Below are positions 18,158 through 26,025 of a DNA stretch of 26,025 bases, one piece after another. The first letter of the stretch is position 1. Each line of letters starts with the position of its first letter. The notes beneath the pieces are model-generated. The model saw nothing but the letters and a program-made list of their open reading frames with translations. It was not told the DNA's origin and ran no database searches. The translations under genes and the position numbers were made by a program. Origin of the DNA: Amoebophrya sp. A120 (lineage: Eukaryota > Sar > Dinophyceae > Syndiniales > Amoebophryaceae); contig CAJINV010000039.1 of assembly GCA_905178155.1 (NCBI GenBank), positions 49,321 through 75,345 of the forward strand, given 5' to 3'.

Positions 18158-19089
18158 TGGTTTGCCTGCACCAATATTGTCACGCCGGTCAGCCACAACA
18201 AAAGTGCTGGCCTCTTCCAAATAAGTCGTTGCCAGTCCAGCGAGCAGAGTGCTGCGCGGACGACTCCGACGGGGAGACGAGGGGACACAGCTGCGCCGCC
18301 GACCTGGAAGAGGGTGCCCCGCCGGAGGAATCGGACAACGGCTGGAGAATGGCGGTGAACGGCTCAGGCGGCGGCTCAGCCAGCAAGAGTGGGGCCGAGC
18401 CAATTGCTCAGGAGAGCGAGGCTCTTCAGACGTCGAACAGAGCAGTGACTCCAGAAGAGCGAAACCGTCTGGAAATCGAAAACTCGTACCGCAACGAAGA
18501 GAGCGTGGGCCGGTGTCTCCAGCAAGCGGGGGCCGAGCGTGGTTTGGCTGCAAAGAAAAGATCCGATGAAAAAACACAGCAAGTGAGAGTGAGGCATGAA
18601 ACGCTGTATAATTCAGAAAAGAATGAAAGCACCGATATAGAGGCAGAACTAAAACAGCAAAGCGAAAGAGAAGAGGACGCGGAACTGAGGCACAGCGGAT
18701 ACTGTCCCCTTAACCTTGACCGTAAGCTGCCGCTTCTGTCTAGTCACGCCATGGCGAAGAGGATGCTGAAGCTGAATGGACATGAGGCAAAAGTCTGGGG
18801 CTCGAGTCGCAAAACAACTGACGCTGAGCGAGGCATCCCTTATGCTGATGAAAGCGAGCAAGTCTCCTACCGTGCAATGTTGCGATCCCGTAACAAGTTT
18901 TACCGATTGGTTGAGCTTGTCTGCAAGGCCTGCGAATTCACCTTCCGCTTTACCTTCGAAACGGATTTCGCGCCGGATGAGGTTTTCAAAAAAAAGCTGT
19001 TTGGACAATCACTGCAACGAGCGGAAATACGGCTCTGCGCCGCCCATGAGAAACCGATTCCTGTGAGAGAAAGTTTTTTCATTCCATAG
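18118..19089 (+). CDS. Unidentified charged protein upstream of OTU copy 2
   Basis: A 323-codon frame runs from ATG 18118 to TAG 19087-19089. The first 60 residues are Cys-rich (several C and CC pairs). Residues about 65-215 are low-complexity and rich in Glu, Lys, Ser and Gln, so probably disordered or coiled-coil. The C-terminal ~110 residues (LPLLSSHAMAKRMLKLNGHE, then KFYRLVELVCKACEFTFRF) look folded. I know no matching family. Nearby, another frame (open from 19050) reads through HSIDLPGPLEVLVQLLEISK into the exon of OTU copy 2. A splice or frameshift near 19060 could therefore make this the N-terminal part of the OTU protein. In copy 1 the matching position is occupied by the LINE. Confidence 0.55.
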   Translation: MPTLCSRKKFAAVMVCLHQYCHAGQPQQKCWPLPNKSLPVQRAECCADDSDGETRGHSCAADLEEGAPPEESDNGWRMAVNGSGGGSASKSGAEPIAQESEALQTSNRAVTPEERNRLEIENSYRNEESVGRCLQQAGAERGLAAKKRSDEKTQQVRVRHETLYNSEKNESTDIEAELKQQSEREEDAELRHSGYCPLNLDRKLPLLSSHAMAKRMLKLNGHEAKVWGSSRKTTDAERGIPYADESEQVSYRAMLRSRNKFYRLVELVCKACEFTFRFTFETDFAPDEVFKKKLFGQSLQRAEIRLCAAHEKPIPVRESFFIP

Positions 19090-19103
19090 ACCTTCCAGGT
19101 CCG

Positions 19104-19339
19104 TTGGAAGTGTTAGTCCAGCTTTTGGAGATCAGCAAGGTAGCAGCGCAGATAACTGGAATTGTCCACCAACTTGGGCCAGCACTGCAGAGGGCTGCCA
19201 ACACCATGCAAACCGAGCACAGGAAGATTTTCAACTACATCAAAAACCACTACGACGCTGTGTATACGACTATGCTTCTTGTTGCTTCGTTGAGACGCTG
19301 GTCCATAGGTAGTCATGCCCCAATACGTATCATCCAGAT
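19104..19339 (+). CDS. Upstream exon of OTU-like gene, copy 2
   Basis: The frame is open from 19050 and encodes LEVLVQLLEISKVAAQITGI, VHQLGPALQRAANTMQTEHR, KIFNYIKNHYDAVY, and then SHAPIRIIQM. From GTA 19140 onward it matches 8346-8554 of copy 1. The conservation, including the reading frame, supports coding. The start is unknown; the leading codon at 19104 is TTG, so this is an internal exon or continues from the frame ending at 19089. I end it at 19339, where phase fits the exon at 19442. Confidence 0.55.
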
Positions 19340-19441
19340 GAGTCAGAAAATTTTTGCAACATCAAACTTAATATATTGAAGGCCAGGCATGTAGTATTTG
19401 TAATGACCGCAAACTTCTTTCAATGGCTCCTCACTTCTCAG
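19340..19441 (+). other. Probable intron, OTU copy 2
   Basis: The gap is 102 nt, contains an in-frame TGA at 19377-19379, and ends in a good acceptor (GGCTCCTCACTTCTCAG). It is alignable with the copy 1 gap, including TATATTGAAGGCCAGG. The phase-keeping 5' end is GA, not GT. The canonical GT candidates at 19309, 19312 and 19327 all give the wrong phase. Confidence 0.45.
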
Positions 19442-21242
19442 GATTACCTGGTTCGGGGGGAAGCGTCAGGATGAGAACCAGGAAGAGTACGAGCAGCGAC
19501 TTTCGAACAAGTTGCAGGAGAACATTGAAACTCAGAAAAAGTGGCCGAAGTGGTCTGCGACCCCTCTGTGGGTCCGAGAAGTGGACGGCGAAACGGTTGA
19601 TACCTACATAAGGCTGCAGTTGGAAAAGGAACGGTCTGCAGCGGTGCCGCCGAGCAAGCAGCAGGCACATAGCAGCAGTTCGTCCTCTGGGGACGCAAAT
19701 GGCAGTTCCCGCGGTAGAGGTGCTAACTTCAACGCGACCCAAGGACAGCAGGCGCAAGTCCAAACTTCCGAGGTTACTGTCGAAAAAACGGCCGAGGAGA
19801 TTTCGCAGCGAGCTTCGGGAGTAATGACGGATATGATCCAGAACGGAGCGATCATGCCCGCGGTTCAATTTGGCATCGGGAGATTGAGCAACAAAATGTG
19901 GCAGTCGTGGGACGACAAGGTCGATAATGAACTCCGGATCTTTCAAGCGAAGACGCAGCAGGCGATGGCGTTCAGCGGCAAGCCAGCGGCCCGGGCGCTC
20001 GCCGCCACGGTGCGCAATGCGGAGCACGCCGCGATACTGGCGAAATTTTCACCGGAGGAGCAGGCCAAGATGCGGAAAATGCTGCTGCAGCAGGACCTGG
20101 ACTCGGCGATGGATGCCGCGGGAGCCCTGGACCGCGGGGAGCCGGCGAGCCTCCACCACATCGGTGCGCTCACTGAAACGCTGCAACAGCCCGTCGTGCT
20201 CCGCGACGAGAACCAGAATGTGCTCACCACCATCGGCAAGGGCCTTCCCGGTGCCCCGTGCAACGTCACTTTTTACAAAGGCAAGGACGGTGAACCCGGG
20301 CACTACGTGGCAACGAATGCAGCCGTAGGGGACGGGTACACTTCCCCCGGAAAGCCCGCCGGCAAGAATGCTTGCTTGTTCAACGCAGTAGCGGCGCAAG
20401 TGTACGGGGATCAGGGCAAGGGCGCACAACTGCGGGCCAAAACGGCTGCCCACATTCGGAATAACCCGCAGCAGCTGATGACAATTGCCAGCTCGATTCG
20501 CCGACACAACTTTTATAAGGGCGGTGCGCCGTCGTGTACTCGAAGCAATGATTGTTGGGTAGCAAACAATGACATGATTACCGCAATCCAAAACGCGCAC
20601 CCGCAAGCTCAGTTCGTGGCACTGCACCTAAATTGTCAACAAGACAAGACACCACACTTCACTATAAAGTACGGGCATGATGGACCGTTCGGGTGGAAGC
20701 AGGTATATGGCATGCCTCAGCCCGGAGACCCTCCGGGGCCTAAAGGTCAACCTACGGTGCATCCCAGGGGAAAGCATATGAACAAACCTCCTCCCTACGT
20801 TCAGAACGCAAACCAAGCCGCACTGCTTTCGTTCGCACAGCGCGTTTTTCCGATCGCGAAAGCCGCTCTTCGGGCAAACGGAGGGGCCGCGGCAGTAGCG
20901 GCGCAAAATATGAATGGCCCTGGAGACCTTTTGGTGCCTGCCAATAATGCTGTGATGCGGGCCACTTTTGCTCTACACGGAGCCCCAGGAGTCGGCGATG
21001 GGAACATAGCTGCTACAACTGCGTTCAATAATGCCGCAAATGCAGACCAGGTCAACAACGCGCCAGCTTTCAATCCGGATGTTTTCCTCAACGCACCACC
21101 GCCTGCCGCTGCAGCACAGGCACACCCAATAGCCAAGGTACCTGGTGGAGGTCCGAAGGCTCCCGCTTTGCAAGGCGTTTGGGCGAAAGCGCCACCTAAA
21201 GCCGCTGCGAAGCATCCACCACATGCTGGGCCAATTCCATGA
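19442..21242 (+). CDS. OTU-like cysteine peptidase, copy 2 (uninterrupted)
   Basis: After the acceptor AG at 19440-19441 the frame reads ITWFGGKRQDENQEEYEQRL and continues unbroken to TGA 21240-21242, about 600 codons. It has the same order as copy 1: an N-terminal helical region, a Ser-rich linker, a conserved block (DLDSAMDAAGALDRGEPASL), and an OTU-type core KNACLFNAVAAQVYGD with the candidate nucleophile Cys at 20373. TPHFTIKYG is the candidate His region, near 20649. The 'DGNC' Asp is missing, as in copy 1. The tail is Ala/Pro-rich. From the start of the conserved block to GGAPS the two proteins differ at only about nine of ~163 positions; after that, similarity is patchy. Deubiquitinase-like activity is plausible from the family, but untested. 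Confidence 0.72.
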
Positions 21243-22978
21243 CAGCTTCAACAAGCTGGACACCAACTACGCAGACGCTTACGCACAAAGAAGAAGAGTA
21301 AATTGCGGATACCTCTACAGCTTGATAGCTTTCGCTTTTTGGTTTGTCTCACCAACTGAGCCGCGGAGAAGTTCAAGTAGTTCACCGGTTTTCATCTCTT
21401 CCAACTATAATCGCAGTTTTCTTCTTTGGATACCTGCGAGCTGCATCCTTCCTCGCCCGGTGTAGGCGAATTCTTCTGTAGGTTTTCGCTTCGGCAGAGT
21501 AAGAAATAGACAAAAATGTCCGATAATAATCATACTTATATGTCTCTTCAGAAATCAAGATACTTCAACGCTAAACATAAAGAAGCATAAGAGCGGTTCG
21601 CTGCCATAAAAAGGAAGTAAGCCCTCCACTGACTTCGATATCATGTGTGGACTACGACACATTGGACCATTTTCTCTGCTTTTTTGTATGATTCTATATG
21701 ATTTCTTTAACCTAGCAGTGGAAGAAGATGACGCAAGAACGGCAGTATTTGCAAGTCAGTACTTTTTGTATGATATGATTTTTTTTCGGACCTGCCCCTT
21801 CTTCCGACTGCCGTAGACACAAGACCACCATGTGTACACCATGTTTCCTTAGAAATTGTACGAGAATGCCTATGATGTTTTAGGCTTCAAGAAATAGTTT
21901 TCGTTTCGTATTATACATAATGTATTACTAATGCTACGCGGAAAATATAAAGATCTTTTTGGGAACAGAACAAAATATCTTTCTGACACCAGCACAGAGT
22001 ACGTAGGATGACACCCATCAGATTTTGCATTATGCACGGCAGCTAGAGTGGTATGGATGGCATTCTTTTTCGTCGACAATTATTTCACAAAAAAGATAAT
22101 TTTTACAAAAATGGTGTTGTTTTCGTGGTTTTCCGGTCGGTGAACCGGTACCCCTGTCCTCCATACAAGTCTATGACACGAATAACAAACGACCACTGTG
22201 TTCGGTGAGACGGCAGGGGCTGAACTGCTTCGCTTTCTTTCTCGGTCCCCGAGTGATTTCGGTGTGAGTTTGTTTATGCTACGAGTGGAAATGAGATGCT
22301 TCCCAAATAATGCTGTTTCTGTTGTAATGCAAAGTTGCTTTGCATGATCCTCAAATTTGAATTTTACAAGAAGAACAAAAAAACAAAAATTCCGACCAAA
22401 TGATTGAACGACCAGTCCGATCGCGCTCGCGCATTCCTGAAAAGTCATCTCTGCGCACCAACCTATCTTGTTCGAAGCAAAGGATGATAAATGGCGCGAT
22501 CAAACAAAAAATGAAAATCACTCAAATTTTTTTGCTCATGTCAGGCCTTTTAGATCGGCGAAAAATATCATTAGATAGAAATCCCTTCACGCGGACTCGC
22601 TGCATACCCATGAAAAAATCACTTTCCACAAGACACCGACGAACATGATCGGCATGGCGAAATGAAAGCTCTCGCAGAAACCACAGTATGAGCAATGAGA
22701 GTGTAGTAGTTCTTAGATTGAATATCAATTTCGCACAACGAAGTCCTACCCGGGAGCTAGTGAAGCACAACGTTGAGCTTTGTTTTCCCTCATGGAAGAA
22801 CGACAGGTACAGACTGCATTCATATTGCGTGAGAAGAAATTGGAGCATCTACTTTTTGACTTCCTTTATCCCAACTACGTTCCTCGACAACGAGATAATC
22901 CGTATTTCGCACTGTGTACACTCCTCCCACATAGAAAGCTGCAATTGGTATTTATTTCATTGCTCCTCGGAATAAAGA
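21243..22978. other. Spacer with no supported gene
   Basis: The stretch is AT-rich with T- and A-runs. Frames at 22080-22448 (minus), 22400-22648 (plus) and 22688-22975 (plus) are open but show no domain or homologue within the window, and several overlap one another. A small hairpin, CCGGT-CGGTGA-ACCGG, lies near 22134-22149. No sequence is shared with the 3' flank of OTU copy 1. Confidence 0.45.
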
Positions 22979-25774
22979 ATGGCCCAAATCGTCAATTTTT
23001 CGGTGGAGCCGCCTGCGTCCTCATCATGCCAACAAAACTCAGGTAGTTCGCATGATGTGTGTCCAGGTGAAAACAATAACAAACCGCAATCCCATAAGGT
23101 ATTGACAATTGTTGATCTTGGCGGAAATAGATTGAGCCACATATCCTTGGCACCACAGCAGAATGAATTGCTTTTCCGGGACGTGAAAACCCATCTCCTC
23201 ACTTCGCTCAGTCAAATAAAGAGCTTACTTGGCATAGGAGCCGTGTTCAGCAAGCCGCTCGTCGAGAGAGTATGCACTTCACGTTGCGGAATGACCAAGA
23301 CGGAAAAAATCCAAGCTCCAGCAAACGAGGATATAGGTCTACATCTCCTTGGCGCAGAGGGGCCAGGTGAGCTTGACGAAAAGATCGCCGGGTCCAGAGT
23401 CCAACAAATGCCGGATGACTCGGCAGCGGAATGTGCGGCAAGTGCATGCGGGTGTCCGTCTTCGGGCTTCGGTTCTTCCAGCAAAAACGTGATGGCAATC
23501 GGGGCGCGCGCAGAGAGCGAATGCATTGTCTGGGATGGACGCTTTCCTATTCCAGTACGAGGAGATGATGTGCATGGGGTTGCGGAACTCCAAGTTGTAT
23601 TTGATGCCCGGGCGCAAGACGCACTTACACATGCGACGGAGGTCCTGCAGCTACAGAGCACGAATCTACAAGAGCAAGAAGAATTTTTGCACAGGGACGC
23701 GGACGAATCGTTTTCGTGGAACGTTCCTGCCGGTGCCATGGCTGCACACGGCGATGTCGAAGACGACACTTGGGACGACTATGATCTTCCATCTGATGCC
23801 GACGCTCAACATTTTGGCGGATGCTGTTGCAGACATGGGGGAACACGTTATGCAATGAGCGAGGGAACCTGCCTGATGAAAAAGATACAAGAAATTTATC
23901 CGCAGGGTGCCAGCAACGACTTCGGCGAGTGTGACTTTGAATTTCGCGAAGCTTTGGTCAAACTTGCTGTCGGTTGTTCTGTCCGTTGGGAAACGGGGAA
24001 TCCGCAAGTGATCGAGATGGGTGGCAGCAGCCGGCTTTTTCGGGCAAGTCGCGAGCTTAGCATGTTGGCATGCGGAATCAATGGGTTGGCGCTGCGATAC
24101 GCGACATTCGAGCTACGCAAGGACCCTGAAGTCGTGAAGATTGCCGTTGCCACGGACTGGCGCTCGTTGCGATTTGGCAGTGTCGCAATTCGGTCTCAGC
24201 TTGAACACACAGACATAGCACTTTGCGCAGTAAAACAAAACGGCTGGGCATACAAATACCTGCGGGGTGACCTCCGGCAGAGTCGTGAACTCGTTCAACT
24301 ATCCGTTCAACACAAACCGTGGTGCCTACGTTACGTCCCGCTAGAATACCGAGCTGACCCGAAAATCATCACGGACGCGGCGGCGATTGATGGCGTTGCC
24401 GCGTTGAAGTTTTGCGACCCCGCGATCCAAACAAAAGCGCTACTGACCGTCGCGGTACAGTCAAACGGACTGGCGCTGAAATATTGCGAAGCTGAGATTT
24501 TGGACAAGTCAATTGTGAAAGTGGCGCTAAAACAAAATCCATACGCGCTCAGATTTGTGACTGGCGATGCGATGCGCAACGACCTCGACCTGTTGCGTTC
24601 ACTTTTTCGTGGCCCAAGTCCAATGCTGCGGACCGATTGGCATCTTCTTCCAGAACAGTGTCCGCCAGAACGCTTTGGAAGCGAGATTTGCGAACGCCAA
24701 CCTGGCAACGGCTACGGCATGAGCACGGATTACAGTGCTGTCCATGTTGGCTGCTCTCTGAAAGAGCACAAGGATCTTCTTTTTACGGACGGCGCGAGTG
24801 ACTCTATGGTGCGCGACACGAGGAACAACCAGATTCATACGAAATCTCCTTGCGGTATCGCGACGCAGGTGCGACATTGCTCTTGCTCGAGTTGCCTCTT
24901 GTCGCAACTCCGTTTTAACGACACCAGCCGCTCTAGCAGTTGCTACAAGCACAATCAAACAAGGCGTCGCCATACGTGCCTGATGCAGCGCTATATTCAC
25001 GTTCCCGATTTCTGTGGAGATGGGGAACATGTATGCAATGCGCTTTGCCACGAGCTAGGGCACATCTATGTCGAATCTGAGCCGGAGCCCAACCAGTTTC
25101 TCGCGCAACATTTTGAGGACCAGCAGGAAGAGTCCTTTGGCTCGGTTCCGGAGGACCTCGGAGACCTGGTTCTTCGAGACTTCTGCAACAAGGATGTCTG
25201 CGACGACGACGCTATTGTTCTTTCTTGCGTTCGTTTGGATGGGCTGTGCCTCGAGCACGCGAGTTCCCGCATCAGAGGCGATCGAGGGCTTGTCAAGGAG
25301 GCAGTCGCGCAGAATCACGACGCCCTGCTCTTCGCTGCGCAACATCTCCGTGAGGACCCGAGTTTCGTTGTGGAATTAATGGAAGAAGCCTGCGCAAATG
25401 TGTTCTGGAATGCCGACAAATTAGCAGTGCAGGACGTTCTGCTGTCGGAAAAAGGAGAGAGAAGCCTGTCCCTCCGAGCTCTGAAGGCGTATCCCGGTCT
25501 ACTGGAGTTCGCCAGTGAGGACTTCAAGCGCGATCGGTCGAACGTTGCAGCGTTGCTAGCGATCGACGGCGCAGTCCTTCAGTTCGTGGACTCGTCAATG
25601 AAGCGCGACAAAGACCTTGTACGTGTTGCGCTGAACGCTGGTGGATTCCTTTGGCACGCCGACAAATATCTCGAAAAAGACCCCGATTATGCATGGCAGT
25701 ATCTATTTTTCCCCTCTTTTCTTCGACGAATTGCACTTGGTTTGTTGAAGCACAACATCGCTTCGCGAAATTGA
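22979..25774 (+). CDS. DUF4116-repeat protein with ubiquitin-like N terminus (gene 3)
   Basis: The 931-residue frame starts at ATG 22979. The ubiquitin-like segment lies near residues 40-90 (VLTIVDLGGNRLSHISLAP). The shared module follows: CIVWDGRFPIPV near 182, TWDDYDLPSD then GGCCCRHGG near 277, and CDFEFREALVKLAV near 317. Six DUF4116-type repeats occupy about 356-520 (for example LACGINGLALRYATFELRKD, KQNPYALRFV). The Cys cluster reads CSCSSC near 634, then FCGDGEHVCNALC near 678-690, and C-terminal repeats follow to about 888. It is collinear with gene 2 throughout, so the two are tandem-type paralogues separated by the OTU locus. An in-frame ORF resumes 9 bases after its stop. Function is unknown; a helical scaffold with a metal-binding knot is my inference. 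Confidence 0.88.
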   Translation: MAQIVNFSVEPPASSSCQQNSGSSHDVCPGENNNKPQSHKVLTIVDLGGNRLSHISLAPQQNELLFRDVKTHLLTSLSQIKSLLGIGAVFSKPLVERVCTSRCGMTKTEKIQAPANEDIGLHLLGAEGPGELDEKIAGSRVQQMPDDSAAECAASACGCPSSGFGSSSKNVMAIGARAESECIVWDGRFPIPVRGDDVHGVAELQVVFDARAQDALTHATEVLQLQSTNLQEQEEFLHRDADESFSWNVPAGAMAAHGDVEDDTWDDYDLPSDADAQHFGGCCCRHGGTRYAMSEGTCLMKKIQEIYPQGASNDFGECDFEFREALVKLAVGCSVRWETGNPQVIEMGGSSRLFRASRELSMLACGINGLALRYATFELRKDPEVVKIAVATDWRSLRFGSVAIRSQLEHTDIALCAVKQNGWAYKYLRGDLRQSRELVQLSVQHKPWCLRYVPLEYRADPKIITDAAAIDGVAALKFCDPAIQTKALLTVAVQSNGLALKYCEAEILDKSIVKVALKQNPYALRFVTGDAMRNDLDLLRSLFRGPSPMLRTDWHLLPEQCPPERFGSEICERQPGNGYGMSTDYSAVHVGCSLKEHKDLLFTDGASDSMVRDTRNNQIHTKSPCGIATQVRHCSCSSCLLSQLRFNDTSRSSSCYKHNQTRRRHTCLMQRYIHVPDFCGDGEHVCNALCHELGHIYVESEPEPNQFLAQHFEDQQEESFGSVPEDLGDLVLRDFCNKDVCDDDAIVLSCVRLDGLCLEHASSRIRGDRGLVKEAVAQNHDALLFAAQHLREDPSFVVELMEEACANVFWNADKLAVQDVLLSEKGERSLSLRALKAYPGLLEFASEDFKRDRSNVAALLAIDGAVLQFVDSSMKRDKDLVRVALNAGGFLWHADKYLEKDPDYAWQYLFFPSFLRRIALGLLKHNIASRN

Positions 25775-25783
25775 ATCAAGAGA

Positions 25784-25882
25784 ATGCTTGGCCTCCGTGC
25801 TGCGCTAAAAGAAATGACAGGTGAAACGCTGGTCTTCATTTGCAATGCAGATCGCTGGTCTTTGTGTGCGATTCGTTCCTAA
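25784..25882 (+). CDS. Short in-frame ORF after gene 3
   Basis: ATG 25784 to TAA 25880-25882 encodes 32 residues (MLGLRAALKEMTGETLVFIC, then NADRWSLCAIRS). It is in the same frame as gene 3, separated by TGA 25772-25774 and three sense codons. It could be lost C-terminus beyond a new stop, an exon, or chance. Genes 1 and 2 also have further coding-like sequence downstream. Confidence 0.25.
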   Translation: MLGLRAALKEMTGETLVFICNADRWSLCAIRS

Positions 25883-26025
25883 AAAAAGGCTATTCCAGGC
25901 ATGATTCGCAGCCTGTGAGGTGCGAACGCTTCGACCGCCCACGTTAGAAGCGCGAGCGCTTCGCTATGCCCGCAAGCAAAACAAGCAAGCACAATTTTGA
26001 ATGGTGGGGTTAGATAGGTTTCTTT

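Noticed and set aside
19063-19098. 36-nt GTGAGA...TTCCAG intron candidate before the OTU copy 2 exon
   Set aside because: The signals look good, but the join is in phase 0 and immediately meets a stop (GTC CGT TGG AAG TGT TAG).
21145-21465. Frame overlapping the end of OTU copy 2 and extending past it
   Set aside because: It is mostly a shadow of the OTU coding sequence in another frame; the extension has no motif.
25045-25065. HELGH in DUF4116 gene 3, resembling the HExxH zinc-protease motif
   Set aside because: Gene 2 has QESHR at the same position, the motif lies beside the Cys cluster, and no other protease features are seen; chance is more likely.
25947-25962. Near-palindrome GAAGCGCGAGCGCTTC
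   Set aside because: Short, imperfect and single; no terminator or element context in a eukaryotic spacer.

Overview
This window looks like nuclear DNA from a eukaryotic protist. The coding frames are long, broken by short intron-like gaps, and separated by AT-richer spacers. Every gene I can support lies on the + strand. There are no bacterial operon signals, tRNAs or rRNAs. The content is a lineage-expanded DUF4116 repeat family, an OTU-like peptidase family, a LINE fragment, and one short foldback 'introner' that interrupts a coding frame between a target-site duplication. One-way gene order plus introners with terminal inverted repeats recalls dinoflagellate relatives such as Amoebophrya. 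That assignment is inference (about 0.5).

Layout. Positions 1-183 hold the 3' end of an unidentified gene, part of which recurs at 17941-18066. Positions 347-3142 encode a large DUF4116 protein (gene 1), with a probable 1-nt frameshift near 3056 and a detached DUF4116-like tail at 3356-3850. After a spacer comes a LINE-type retroelement (about 5727-8345) with an endonuclease frame and a reverse-transcriptase frame. It stops just after the RT core, exactly where sequence shared with a second locus begins. Positions 8346-10737 are OTU-like gene copy 1, interrupted by the 170-bp introner. Positions 12393-15107 are DUF4116 gene 2, with a further DUF4116-like frame at 15333-16271. Positions 17696-19089 hold two unidentified frames. 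Positions 19104-21242 are OTU-like copy 2, which lacks the introner. Positions 22979-25774 are DUF4116 gene 3, followed by a short in-frame ORF.

How the parts relate. The three DUF4116 proteins share one architecture: a ubiquitin-like N-terminal segment, a conserved middle module, six DUF4116-type helical repeats, a Cys/His cluster, and more repeats. Genes 2 and 3 are close paralogues and gene 1 is divergent. The two OTU copies are nearly identical over their central part and change abruptly after the sequence GGAPS. Comparing them shows that the introner, with one copy of its duplication, can be removed precisely to restore the reading frame. The mix of ubiquitin-like N termini and OTU-type peptidases could hint at ubiquitin-related biology, but nothing here proves a shared pathway.
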